Source: Hyperoplus lanceolatus
Taxonomy: Eukaryota > Chordata > Actinopteri > Uranoscopiformes > Ammodytidae
Reading direction: 5' to 3'
Assembly: GCA_026929865.2 (NCBI GenBank)
Contig: CM049403.1
Coordinates: 6,408,001-6,472,000 of the forward strand
Length of the DNA stretch: 64,000 nucleotides
Translations under genes and position numbers: made by a program
The notes under the pieces: model-generated
What the model saw: only the letters and a program-made list of their open reading frames with translations
The model's database searches: none
What the model was told of the DNA's origin: nothing
In this document: positions 1 through 11,803 of the stretch, one piece after another
Layout: every line of letters begins with the position of its first letter
How positions within the stretch are numbered: the first letter of the stretch is position 1

Positions 1-2363
1 CAAATTAATTAAATTAATTTATGAAATTAGACAAACCTTACACAAGATAAATACTTTGATATAGTTTACAACATAAACATTACTTTTAGGCCAGCAATTT
101 CAAGTTTGCATTTCAGTATGCACACATGCACCCAGACATTCAGTTCAAGACTTTACATCCGATTAGACACTCTTGTGAAAAAGAAATAAAGACTGTGCTT
201 AATTTTCTTAACTTTAAAGTTAGGTAAGATGAGTAGCGTAATGTCAAATGTTGACAAGGTTTAATGGAATACTTTCATCAACATTTCCGCCCCTGGGATT
301 GGCTTCCAAGCATATTTTCTCTGGGGGAAGGCAATTCATTTGTTGAGAAAGTCAGACTTTGACAGTGATCCATTCAAACTGCAGCCTAAATGAATGGGTT
401 TGTGCCAGCAGTAAAAACAAACTGGAAACAGAGGGGGGGTCGCAGGGTAACAGGGGACAGTAACACAATCCCTAAGAACAGACTTTATCAGCTTCAACTA
501 TGTTTGACAGGGTTCTTATCCATTGACCCAGGGGATTCAAGATTTCAGAGGGCACTGGCAACCGGCAGTTGGTGTCAGAAATCATTCAGCAAGCGTTTAT
601 CTTTATCCAACTGACTGCTACACTGCAGTATTGTGCAGTCACTCTCTAAGTGTTTAGGCAGTAGAGTATGGAGGTCTATGTCTGAGAAAATGCACACTGG
701 CAGGCCTCCAAAAGCAACACACAGGGTTCAGAATTCACCCCAACATGCTCTCCAACCTCCCGAGGCCATCCAACTCGCAAACTGGGTCAAGGTTTATCCG
801 GGTTCAGGTGCAGTTTTCTTGGGGGTCACCAGAGATCAAACTGAGTGACTATGCAGAGACACAGAGGAAGGCTTTCAGACTTTAGGTGTGACTTCACCAG
901 TATAACGTTAATGGTCCTCTGTCAGGTCAACAATACTTTGATGAAAGCTGGGAGTAAATGCAGATTTGGGATAACTATATTTATTTCTCCGCCGTCACAC
1001 ATTCCGTGGTGGGCCTGCTTCAGCTGACATTCTGAGACTATGAGCATCAAATGGATTTCTGCTAATCGTTATCGTTTCAATGTATTCAGTTTACTGTATT
1101 TACTTTACTGTGTTTGGCTTTGCCTTACTGTTTGCACTATTTAGAATGTATTTATTGTATACATTACTTATCCTATCTTTTATTCTTTTGTACTAATTGT
1201 ACTGTGGTTGGTGTAATTAGTATGTCTGCCACAAAAATGTACAATAAAGTTGACTTGACTTTAAATACTTTTTGTGTGCGGTATAATATTTAGTTATCAT
1301 CTACATGACATGACAAATTAGTAAATTACTTAGTTTTCTTAATTATTCATTCAAACATTATTTCAGCCAATCAAGTATAATTCTGAATGATTGCCCAATC
1401 CTTCTCCTGAAATTTAATGGGAAATATGTGACATACTGATACGGGCCTCAAAAACTACTGAATGTGTGTGTGTGATGTAGTAGGCTATTCTGTGACACAA
1501 TGAATTCCTTTGTCAGCAAATGTTGTGGGTGAAACTGTAAATGTGGGCTGTGGATAAACATATACAATTGTTTGCCTGAATATAAGATCAACATTTATGC
1601 CACAGCCATGGCATTACATCTGGCTCTAGGGCAGTGATTATTAACACGCTTCATTAACATCACATCACGGCTAAGCTGCCAAACAGTCATGCTGTCCTGC
1701 AGGCGGAAAACAGTGTGGAAAAGACAGGAGCCTTGACTGGAGGAGACAAGTCACAACAGGAATCCTGTAATGAACTTGATGACATGTGAGACACTGCTGG
1801 ATAAAAGAAAATTCAGCTGCGTGAAAAGAAATAATTCTGTGTGTCGTGCTTACCCAGCCCCTCCACTTTTCAAACCCAATGCTAGGAGCACCAAATATCA
1901 ACAGGCCTTGCTTGTGTTTTTTCTATTTAGTGCCTTTTCACACATCTAAAAATATCAACAAAATAAATGTGCTATATATATCTGCCAAGTTCATTAAGTT
2001 ATATTTATAGCCACAGTTTTAAAATAACTTCCAAGAGTAAAGCAAGCAGTGAGAGTTCATTAGATTGAAGCAGCAGAATGAGGGCAGTGTTATCACAAGT
2101 GGCTGCTTTGTGCTCTGTGAAAAATGAGCTTTTTCTTCGACGGCCTCGAGGGAGGAGGCCAGTGACCTTCACAAACCCCCCCCCCCATTCCCAAAACAGC
2201 GGCCGCTACACGGAGGGGCAACCATGGGGGGCTATGAAGGGAGACGCCGGTCCTCATGAGCACAGGGGGTCTGAGTCTAAATGAACAGACCACAAGGAAT
2301 CCCTTCATGAGCTATTTACACTTACAAACACATACACACACACGCGCTCTCAACTCCCCCCCC

Positions 2364-2426
<63 letters not shown>

Positions 2427-3284
2427 ATGTATCCACTCATCAACACACACACAATGGATGCTTATACAGTATTTACTTTAATACCGAAACTGTAAATCTA
2501 CAGCAGTTAATTGAAGAAAAATGTATGACAAAAAAATACGTACTTATGCCAAGTTCCATTAATTAAATCCTGATTCTGTACTTCCCCTGCTCCGTTTTAA
2601 CTACAGTACATGCAAAACTGTTTCAAGCTACCCACAGTGTTTGTTTGTTTAGCCCCAAAAGGCTTTCCCTGCTGGAAAGAGTGGTGGCACACTGATGTTT
2701 ATGCTAACCATATTCCATTTCAAACGCATGTTGCTATTTTTTTATTTTTTTTGCAGTCAATGCTCTAGTGTGGCTGACTTTCTTGATCTCATCTCCAAAC
2801 AAAACTGCACAAATGTACCATCTACGGTATGACATACTCAAACTCCTGTAGGAGCTGCAATAACATCTGAACCTATAGACAATATCTGATTTTGCAGTCG
2901 CAATTTCTGAGAAAAAGATTGGGAAATTGTAAAACGCATTCTGTAGAAAATGTGTTTGGAGATACTATTTAAATAGGTGTGGCTCATCATCGTGGTTACC
3001 CATGTCGTGTCTACAATAAATCTGATGTTCATCACAAGAATCACCTCCCATTTAATGCTGTTCAGTTAGGAATAAGGAGATGACAATGATGTAACCAGAT
3101 GTGCTAACCTAGATGAGACCCTGTGCATCCCATTTAGTCTGTTAAATCATATTCAACAACATCTCTTTATCCCTTTCCGATACAGAACAAACAATTCTAC
3201 CAGAATAGCAAGGGTGCAACAAATACTTTAAATGTAACCAATGCTCCACGGTTTGACCTTGGCCTGAGAATGTGTCACTCGTAC
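1..3284. other. No further gene recognised (probable crocc2 intron)
   Basis: No convincing coding exon was found on either strand; the open frames here are short and do not resemble any family I know. The stretch lies downstream of the third crocc2 exon in transcription order, so it is probably intron of that gene. It holds a CA microsatellite near 2366, a C-rich run near 2178, and around 1230-1262 an AATAAA-containing end resembling the 3' end of a fish retroposon. Confidence 0.5.
2366..2424. repeat. (CA)n microsatellite
   Basis: About 29 CA/AC dinucleotides in a row, preceded by a run of C. The threonine/histidine-rich open frames across it are artefacts of the repeat. Confidence 0.95.
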
Positions 3285-3935
3285 CCTGTCTGTGAGACTG
3301 GCCTGTTTGACTGGCGGCTTTTCATGCTCCAACTGGCTGGGAGACAGCTGCTCCCTCAGGACCCTGCTCTCCTCCAGCTCTCTGACCTGGCAGCTCTCAT
3401 CTGGGATGGAGAAACACATCATGCATACAGAAGTGTCAGTCCCACAGCATGGGATACGATGGTAACTTATATCTAGCAAGGCAGATCTGTTTTTTGTTTT
3501 GTTTTTACTACATGTGTCCAATGCCTTTGTCTGTGCATTGTGATGCCAGCTCTATTCCCTACCAGTTGGTTGCTCTACCAGGTTGCGGGTGATGATCTGG
3601 CGGATGCGGGCAGAGACAGGTGTGGGCATCACACTGGACCCCTGTCCATCACCTCCAAGTGACAGAGACCTCTCTCCAGAGCTGCCATCAGAGCCAAGCA
3701 GGGATTCCTCCAACTTCTACAATCACAGCAGACACACCAACGCATCACATAACTGAGGGAAGGGCATGATTTATTTACTGTACGTTTGACCATGAGGACA
3801 ACACTGGAAAAATCACTTGAAGTAAATGTACTTTACTTTAAAGTTAAGTTAAAATAGAGACGTATGGACAGCAAAATGTACTTCCAAACAGTAAATGATA
3901 ATTTTTGCAGGCTGGATATAGCCTATTATTATTTG

Positions 3936-3967
<32 letters not shown>

Positions 3968-4480
3968 GGCTATATAATTATTTGCCTTTGTCATGGGTCC
4001 CTCACCCTGGAACTATAGCTGGCATAGTAAAAACACTACCGCTTCTGTCCAGAGGGGGTGCAAGAATGAACAAAAACTGAAAGTTCCTCGGAGCAACAAT
4101 TTTAAGGCCCTTTAGTTTAGTATTTCCATTATTTTCAAAGTCACAAGCAACAAAAGATTAAAAGCAAATGTTGCCGTGGAAATACCCAGAATTTATAAAC
4201 TAGTAAAAAGTAGCTCCATCTTCACCAGCTGCAACATTCAATTTCATCATTATAACCGTTATTTATACAGTAGGCTCTATTATTCTGAGGTGGACCATTA
4301 GTCCACTTTTATTTAAATTTGGCCTGTTAAGTTTTGTAGAAATGTGTGCAATGACAATGAATTAAAATATAAATGACATTCGCTGACAAACACAGTGGAC
4401 GACAGTTGTTTAGAGTTACCAACCTGAATCACAGCCTCCAGTCTGGGTGAGTGTGCACCTTCCTCCCGTTGAGAACTCAT
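3285..4480 (-). CDS. crocc2: Rootletin-family protein, N-terminal exons (partial; probably crocc2)
   Basis: Three minus-strand exons with matching phases: 4424-4480 (ATG at 4480), 3563-3716 and 3285-3400. Together they encode about 109 residues. Exon 1 ends in RLEAVIQ and exon 2 begins KLEESLLG and later has SARIRQIITRNLVEQP. Human rootletin has the same layout at its N-terminus (LETVIQ, LESSVL, then IREIVTRNL), as I recall it. Exon 3 is charged and looks helical (VRELEESRVLREQL), as expected for the start of the rootletin coiled coil. Rootletin polymerises into the ciliary rootlet at the basal body. The crocc2 name rests on the neighbours (klhl30, espnl, scly, kif1a, all human 2q37.3); crocc itself sits in the paralogous 1p36 region. 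The remaining exons must lie beyond the left edge, or the gene is truncated. The donors at 4423, 3562 and 3284 are good GT sites. Confidence 0.72.
3936..3966. repeat. (TTA)n microsatellite
   Basis: About ten TTA trinucleotides in crocc2 intron 1. Confidence 0.85.
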
Positions 4481-5087
4481 TGCAAAGACGCTTTAACAAT
4501 TAAATGTTAGCTAGTAGCGTTCACTTTTTTGTAGTTTTCCTTTGACGAGAGAGCTAGCTTTCTAGAACTACAGGCTAATACAACTCTAGATAGAGAAATG
4601 TTGAGTCAAACAAAGGAAAAACCCAACATGTTATTAAAATAAAGTATGAAGAAATAAAGACTAAAATGAAACCTGTTTAAAGAAAAAGCTACTGAGTTAA
4701 GAAAATATATAGCTTATTACTAACTAAACTTTTTAGCAAAGTAACTTTTGGAGCGACTGCAGTGCAGACAAGAAGAGCCACCAATCCCAGTCGACGTTGC
4801 CAAGGTGATGACGCGCTTCCGGGTAGTTGACATGGAAACAGAATGCTGGCTTGGCTGTTTCCATGGCGGGACAGACAAACTACTGGATTCCAATGGGTTA
4901 ATGATCATCAAGGCACTAACAACAAAGTGAGCAGTGTTTTCACAAAGATTTTAATCTGGTTGAACGTTTTTCAGAAACACATTTTATTTATAAGTCAGAC
5001 TTTTCCACTTCCAAAACCTTGGTATACAACCAATAACAACATCCTTTTAGCCTAATTGGCATCATCAAAACAATACCCCAAAAACTA

Positions 5088-5093
5088 TTTATT
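5088..5093 (-). terminator. Candidate klhl30 poly(A) signal
   Basis: AATAAA on the minus strand about 250 bases after the klhl30 stop codon. A second AATAAA lies at 4983-4988. Either would give a short 3' UTR ending before the crocc2 promoter region. Which is used cannot be told from sequence alone. Confidence 0.4.
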
Positions 5094-5339
5094 TAAAAAT
5101 AAGGCCTAAGTCATTTGCTGGCACCATTTAATAACAAAAAGATTGCACCTAAAACACATGATTCACAAAGTATAAATAAACACTTGCTGAGCAGTCAAGC
5201 AATGCCCTACAACCAAGAATAGCTACCTTAAGATCATGTAGGCCTAACACACTATTCTAGGGCTCAAGGAAATCCTATGATGAACATGCCATTCCCGTTG
5301 TAATAGATATGATAGGAATAGATGTCTCTGAGGCCATCA

Positions 5340-8300
5340 TTATGTTGAATCTATGGGGAAAAGCTGAGGAAAGTGAGATGGATCAAGGAAGATGGTGCAG
5401 GCTCCGCTGTAGAACCAAAGTCTTGGCAGGTAGCACTCCACCTCCCAGGTGTTGGACACTCGGTTGTAAATCTCCACTTCCACGCCATAGTCCCCCTCCA
5501 TACCTTTCCAATGGCCGCCAGTGAGAATCAGCTTGCCATCCAGTGTTACCAGGCCGCCATTCTCATGGAGCATGTGGAGAAGCTGGATCTGGAGAGAGAG
5601 AAAGAGAGAGAGAGACAGAGAAAAATCAAAAGGCAGCTGAAGGCAAAATAACAGGACAATTAAACAGTTTATTACTTTATTTTTTTTTTTTATAAATGAG
5701 CATTTATACAAGGATAGCATTACTATAATATGACTGTAGTCAGCATTAATATAGAAGCCCACCTTCTGCCACATGTTTGCCTCTAGATCATAACAGTAGA
5801 CTTTCTTAGTGTTGTCAGCAACCAGATATATCATTCCATCCACACAGACAGAGCAAGGAGAAGACAAATACTTAGGGATGAAGGGTGAACATATGCTGCT
5901 CCAGCTATCTGTTAAAGAAAAGACAAAACGTTTAAACACGATTTTGTAGAATAAAGCAAAGATAACCATACTGAATTAATAGTAACCATGTAAACTAGTT
6001 AAATGGATGTAAAGAAGAAAGAATGTTAAATATCTGTATAATGATGCAACCCAATAAGTGAGACGACTATAGACCCCTCCACGGCTTACATCATGATAAC
6101 GTCATTCTCACTTATTGGGTTGCACCTTACATGTATTTGTTGCACCCCTAGTCCTTACCTATGACAGGGTTGTAACACTGCATGGTCAAAGCATTGTACT
6201 TCACAGCACACGAGCCGATCACATAGAGCTTCCCATGACACGCTGTGGCGGTGAAATTGGTCACATACTTTAAGGCTGGGCACGTAGGGGCCCAGGTGTT
6301 GCTGTAAGGGTCATAGTGCTCAACCTCAACACGGTCTGCTGTTGTGCCTGGAGGAGGGACACGGGGGAAGAATGAGTGATTATTGGGTTGAATCGTGGTC
6401 TCATAAATGTGAACAAATACTTCAATTTAAAAGAGGTGTGTTTTGTGGCTGCCCCGTTCTCAGAAGAACCTTACCATATTTTAGACTATTCAACCACTAA
6501 GAAGAAATCCAAGCAAATTTCACCACAGAGGTAAGCCATTATGGGTAAATGAGCTCCTTGATTTTATCAAAGTTTTCCACTGCACTGCAGGTTTAGGGCA
6601 CCGCATTGCACTACTGTATTTATTTTCTTACCTCCGATGACGTAAATCTCCCCGTTGAGCGTTGCCGACGTGTGGTTAGTCCGAGGCCGGAGCATGGGTG
6701 CCACGGTAACCCACCTGCCCTCTCTTGTGATGTACTTCCAGGTCTCTGTGGTGGACCAGGTGTTGGTATTCGAGCCTCGTGAGCCCCCTGTGAGACAGAC
6801 AAGAGCACTTTGTCCAAAGGCTGACAACGCATTCACATTCCTCACAAGAGAAACAAGTGAGTCCTGCTCAAAACCTTTCTATCATGCCTTTTGTGTGCAC
6901 TTGACTCACCTGTGACATACACATCATTGTTCAAGGAGACCAAGGAGTAACCCCACTTGTTAGGGTTGGGGAAATTAGGGAGCTCATGCCACTGTTCTGC
7001 AGAGAAAAACAAAAGGTCATGTACAACAGGGAAATTAAGCAAAAGTGCACAAATTTTCCCCATAAACCATCAAAGTGAAAGTAAGTCAGGTAAAGGGAGA
7101 ATGTGTTGAAACCATTCTAATGCCTCAACATTAAAGGTGCACTATGTAGTTTTCAGGGGAGGGGGATTTGTTTACATTTGCAGAGCCTGTAGTTAGTTTA
7201 CAAAACATGTTTACTCCTACTCTGGATGTAATTCTTACTATGGAATAATTCTATAATCGTGACTTATTTTGAGGGACTTGGAACCCAATGTAAGAGTAAA
7301 ATACATATGTAAACAAAACTGTGGGCCCTGCTGCTGTAAAAAAAAAAGTGAAACAGTAGCGTTTATGGTAGCTTTCTAACTTCAAACAGTGTTCCAGATC
7401 TCCAATTTCCCTGTGAGGAGAGTATATTCAGTTATGAGAATATACCTTAGAAAATGTTCACTTCTGTGACAAATCCAAAGTTACATAGTGCACCTTTAAA
7501 TCACAGAAAGCACAGAATGAGATGCAACAATCTTTTTCTCGAACAGACGAGGCGGATGACTTTTCCCAGCTCTGCACATTTAATCACTCATCTCCAGATC
7601 TGAGAGGAGGATCCAATTTTGTCACATGAGAGCTGTTTTTCTGTCAGCATTATGTCTAACGGCCTTACTGCACACCTGCCAAACTGTCTCCAAGAGTCAG
7701 GCAGACGTGATCCTACAAAATTACTGCTGTAAAATGGACTTAATTGTGGGGTCAGCCATTCTGGAGAACACTTGTTGTCAAATTCACATTTTTTTTTCAG
7801 AATCAGTGAATATCTTTCTCACGATGCGCTACCTGTCTGTACTGTGTGTGCGTATCGTGAAGAGATATTTACTGATTTTGACTAAACTAGTTACAACAAC
7901 CAGCATTCTGCAGAATCGCTGACCTGATATTTTGTTAAGTAGAAATACGCCTACTTGTCTTTGGGTGGTAGAAGGCGCAGTTCCTGATCAACAGTCTATG
8001 CAGTCTTGGGTCTCTGTCCTCATCTTCATCCGAGTCATCATCGTCCGAGTCATCCAGTGAACGACCTCCCATCACGAACAGCACCTCTTGCAGGTTTGGT
8101 TGGGGACTCTGAGAGTTGGGTCTGTCCATATATTCTGGTGACAAATCCATTTTCTAGGAAAGTGAAAGTCATGATGAAAGAAAAGGATGCGGTGTGTATT
8201 TAAGCGTCATCTGGTGAAAGTTCGAGATTGCAATGCTCCCTTGCTAAGCCCTCTCTTTGGGAGAATTTACAGAAGCTATGGTGGATTTCAAGGATAGGAA

Positions 8301-9817
8301 GCTAGCTAAAGATGGCATCATCCACCACTGCCTTAAGTCTTGCCACACTATCGAATGATGAGGAGAAGAGGTTTATAGTTATTTATTCTATAGTAATTCT
8401 TCTTTGTTTTCCAAGGGTGCATTTCCCCATGACAGCCACTATATTTAAAAACGTAAGTTGGTCCATTCTATGCCACTGCTATGTAGATTTAAAAGGCTCA
8501 TTCTAAAGTTAATACAAAAACTTTTTTTCAAGCAATTATACACTAAATAAAAATTACTCATGCACATTATATTAAATTTCTACCAAGTCTGTTCTGAAAA
8601 AATGTCAAATTCCCTTCACGCATGTCACTTTAAAGCAATGGTGCGTATCTTTTTCATATGAATGAAAGATGATTACATTAAAGCTATTGCCAAATGAGTT
8701 GACACAAAGTTGGTCAAGCATAACAGCTCCACAAAACTATCTGTGTTTCTCAGTATGGCAGCGTTTACATACTGGTGTCTCCCCCCCACACACACTCCGA
8801 CACTGTGACAGGAGCTCAAGAAGCGCCTAAGAAATGTTGCAGTTGCTGATTCTACTGCTGGACGTACAGCAGAAGGTATAAAATCCATGCACGATAACCG
8901 AAGGCTTACCTCAGATGCGCCGACAGTATTGTTGTTATTACTCAAATTCCGCATGGGGACAACAGAAGTTAGGCACTATGGCTTTAAAGATATTCAGATT
9001 GAGCAGACAAAGAGAAGGGAAGGAAGAAATGTGACTCACTGACCTCTCTGTGAACTTTTTCCACTGCTTCCCTACAGCTGGGTGAAGCCTGCACCAGACT
9101 GTCCTTCAGCAGGGTGTCAGACAGGTAGTCCAGGCTGAGTAGAGAGAGACGGGACAAGGTGAGAAGTTCAGTCAGGTGGCAAAGCCGAGACTCCTTGTGG
9201 TGCCTGACCCATTTCAGGATGGCCTCCACGCGAGTGTTCTCTGACCGGATATGTAGTCCTTCATCAGTCAGGAAGGCAACTAGTCTTTCCTTTCCCAACA
9301 CCAGAAACTCCTCACCTTTTTGCACTGCCTCAAAGTTCTCCAAGAGGAAGGCCCACGCTTTGGCCATCACCTCAGGGCAGCCGTGGATCGCCCCAAACTC
9401 CAGGATTCCCAGGCAGTTTGAGGCATCCATCTGGTGCTGGAGGTATCGGCTGCACACAGCTCTCACTGTCTGGAACTGTAGCTGGCTGGAGGTGCGGATC
9501 AGCCCCTCCACATTGCTCTGGTTGATGGTCAGTTTACCCGTGTAGGCAAAGTCCAGCAAGTAGCTGAGTATGTCGGGATCGACATCCTTAAGCTCCACAC
9601 GCGCGGCTATGCTCTCCACAAAGTCCCCAGAGAACATGGAGTGGAAGTAGGTGCTGCAGAGGGCCAGCACACCGCGGTGGCATGGGAATTCCCGACCGCC
9701 AGCGCATAACGTCACATCCACCAGTTTGGGTTGAGAGCAGAGGGAGCGCAGGCCCTCCAGGATGCTCTGAGGATGGGAGGAAAGGCAGTAGTCCAGGTCG
9801 TCCACATTGCGCACCAT
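5340..9817 (-). CDS. klhl30: Kelch-like protein 30 (BTB-BACK-Kelch)
   Basis: Seven coding exons on the minus strand: 9044-9817, 7955-8153, 6910-6996, 6632-6787, 6159-6347, 5763-5908 and 5340-5588. Phases match throughout and the total is 1800 nt (599 residues plus stop). The start is [11 protein letters not shown], as in human KLHL30; the upstream TTG is not used. The first exon (258 residues) carries the BTB fold (about 20-125; [16 protein letters not shown]) and BACK (about 130-235). Exon 2 adds an acidic linker ([15 protein letters not shown]). Kelch blades follow, with repeated GG and Y/W motifs such as GEIYVIGG and [16 protein letters not shown]-Kelch proteins commonly act as substrate adaptors for Cullin-3 ubiquitin ligases. 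For KLHL30 itself the partner is poorly known, so that role is inference. Introns 1 and 2 hold three TTAA-type miniature elements and intron 4 or 5 a short palindromic one. Confidence 0.95.
6045..6124. mobile_element. 80-bp palindromic miniature element
   Basis: Perfect 19-base inverted repeats, TGCAACCCAATAAGTGAGA and its reverse complement, surround about 42 bases. It lies in the klhl30 intron just before the 6159 splice donor in plus coordinates. It looks like a minimal MITE; no duplicated target site was resolved. Confidence 0.7.
7131..7499. mobile_element. TTAA-flanked MITE, AGGTGCACTATGTA family
   Basis: Ends TTAA-AGGTGCACTATGTA and its exact reverse complement enclose about 370 bases with no coding potential, in klhl30 intron 2. 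A diverged, left-truncated copy lies at 55438-55662, sharing the inner text 'tgtgggccctgctgctgt'. TTAA flanks suggest a piggyBac- or Kolobok-mobilised element. Confidence 0.8.
7740..7938. mobile_element. TTAA-flanked MITE, GTCAGCGATTCTGGAGAA family, copy 1
   Basis: Left end near TTAATTGTGGGGTCAGCCATTCTGG, right end with CAGAATCGCTGAC and TTAA. The element abuts klhl30 exon 2: its edge is 17 bases inside the intron from the donor at 7954. Four other copies occur in the window. Confidence 0.7.
8678..8987. mobile_element. TTAA-flanked MITE, AGCCATAGTG family, copy 1
   Basis: Bounded by TTAAAGCTATTG on the left and CACTATGGCTTTAA on the right. The reverse complement matches 46052-46319, sharing 'ttatcgtgcatggact/tttta' and 'ttcttgagctcctgt'. 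It sits in klhl30 intron 1, 56 bases from the exon 1 donor. Confidence 0.75.
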
Positions 9818-10001
9818 GGTCAACTACAGTTCAAAATGTCTTTCAGCAGGGATTGTCAAAAACTTGCTTGTTTTGAGTTCATCTGCCATTGTGGAAAAAA
9901 CAACATTAATACGCAGAAGAAATCATTCTCAAGAAATTAAAATGCATCTTTCAAAGCATAGTAACTGTAACTGAAGCTAGACAATCTTAATCCAAAACAA
10001 T

Positions 10002-10326
10002 TTAAAGGTGGAGTCAGGATTTTAGAGAACTCTTGTTGTCAAAATCAGTGAATGTTTCCTCAGGATTCGTACCCGTCTGTACTGTGTGTGCGCAGAGAAA
10101 ATCAAATGTTGATACACAGCCTAGGCTCTGTAAACAGGCATGTTGCTAGCTATCGTTTGTTTACATAGCAGTTTAGAGAGCCTAGGCTGTGTATAAACAC
10201 CAGATTATTTCATCACACACACACACAGTATGCACAGGTAGTGGATCATGAAGAGATATTCACTGGATTTGGCAAAAAGTGATTTTGACAACAAGCATTC
10301 TCCAGAATCTTTGACTTCACCTTTAA
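10002..10326. mobile_element. TTAA-flanked MITE, GTCAGCGATTCTGGAGAA family, copy 2
   Basis: TTAA-AGGTGGAGTCAGGATTTT at the left and TTGACTTCACCT-TTAA at the right: the most complete copy of the five, lying upstream of the klhl30 start codon. Inner text 'tctgtactgtgtgtgcgc' and the subterminal 'gattttgacaacaag' are shared with the other copies. Confidence 0.8.
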
Positions 10327-10786
10327 AACTTGCATCGCTGATAACAGGATGTTTAATTTGAAAGACATTTTAAGGAAACTGCAACATACAGAGAAACTGC
10401 AACTTCTGCTCTACAGGAATCAGGTCATGTATTACTTACAAAAAAGTCATATATGGTAAAATATAACTGGTTTACAATTAAGGGTAAAATGTGTTTTTGT
10501 AAATGAAAAAGGCTTAAGGGGGAACAGAAGAGAAATTAGATTTTGAGTCTTTAAGTTTAGAAATAAGTTAGAAAAACTATTTATTATCCTTGACCTTTCT
10601 GATTCTAGTAAGATAAATAAAGAGCATCTTGTGAAAATGTTCCTTGTGCTCTTATGTATTGGGTCACAGTTTTGTAACAAGACCTACAAAGTAAGTTTGG
10701 CTGCTGAGTTGTACAATACCTCTGAAGCCAAGATTATGACATTTCCCGTCATCAAAAAACTGTTAAATAACACACAACAAACTCAC

Positions 10787-10985
10787 CAGAGACGCAGAGA
10801 ATGGAAATAACGGTTCATCATTCCAGTAAAAAAAGCAGTTTGTAGCCGAGCGGCTTGTTGGATCAACATGGAGTGGGCAGCATGGCGAAGAGTTTTTGCC
10901 AAATCCTTTGGGACGGACTGCCTGTGGTTATTTTTAGGACTGACGGGGCTGTAGTCAGATTCCAAAACATGCATGGGACGCAGCT
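10787..10985 (-). other. klhl30: Candidate 5' untranslated exon of klhl30
   Basis: A strong splice donor (CTCTG then GTGAGTTTG, reading minus) sits at 10786, about 1 kb upstream of the klhl30 start exon, on an otherwise unique stretch. A 63-codon frame crosses it but resembles nothing known. The left (5') limit is a guess. No promoter motif was identified. Confidence 0.3.
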
Positions 10986-11269
10986 GCTGTTACAGGCCTC
11001 TATTTTGCATTTGTCAACAGGACTGACAGCCAGCGAAAGAGGTCAACGACATAGCACCAACCATTTGGTATGTCACAACAATTCATTTTAACAGAGCTTA
11101 ACAAACTGCTGCATGTCTATATAGGGGTTAAGGTATGTCAGGTTTAATAGAAAATAAATCAAAATTAATTGTAAAGTAAGTCAAATGGGTCTTTACAAAA
11201 AGGTCATAATTGAAAAAATAGAGACAGCCTCACAAGAAAGCAAATGACACAGGTGTCTATGTGCAATGA

Positions 11270-11275
11270 TTTATT
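11270..11275 (-). terminator. Candidate espnl poly(A) signal
   Basis: AATAAA on the minus strand about 530 bases after the espnl stop codon at 11804. The A/T-rich stretch 11276-11803 would be the 3' UTR. Confidence 0.4.
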
Positions 11276-11803
11276 TTATAATAATGCCAGGACTTGTCCT
11301 TTCTCTGCCAGATCATCTATTCTTTGCTGTGTAAGGAATATTTTACCATTAATCGCTTTCTTCACAAGTTAAAAAATAATATCAAAACAAAGATGTCTAC
11401 TCCCATGAAAACCCACCTTTGTAATACAGCTGGGTATGGTTTGAATTTTTCACAAATGTTTTACCTTAATTTGAATAGCAGTATCAAAATATTCAATAAA
11501 TAGAATAGCTCCTTTTTTCTTACAACTCTATGTAAAAATATACCAACGAAGTCCAGACTTCTGAAATTAATTAAAATTGAGTCTTTAAACATAATGAAAC
11601 ACAGTATAAAATGTGTGATATTATAAGTAAAATCAGGCAATATTTGATCAAATAAATGAACAGGCTAAGAATCTAAACTTGACAGTTGACAATAACACAA
11701 ACTAAATTCATAATTCAAACAGTTTTTTTTAGCTTTGATACCCAGCCCTAATGTCACCTAACTACAAACAATACAAAAAATATCAAAACGACGACACAAG
11801 CAA

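Noticed and set aside
390-1027. Three short plus-strand frames
   Set aside because: No recognisable domains, splice context or similarity to each other; consistent with chance.
9159-9545. 128-codon plus-strand frame
   Set aside because: Antisense shadow of klhl30 exon 1, which encodes a clear BTB-BACK domain on the minus strand.
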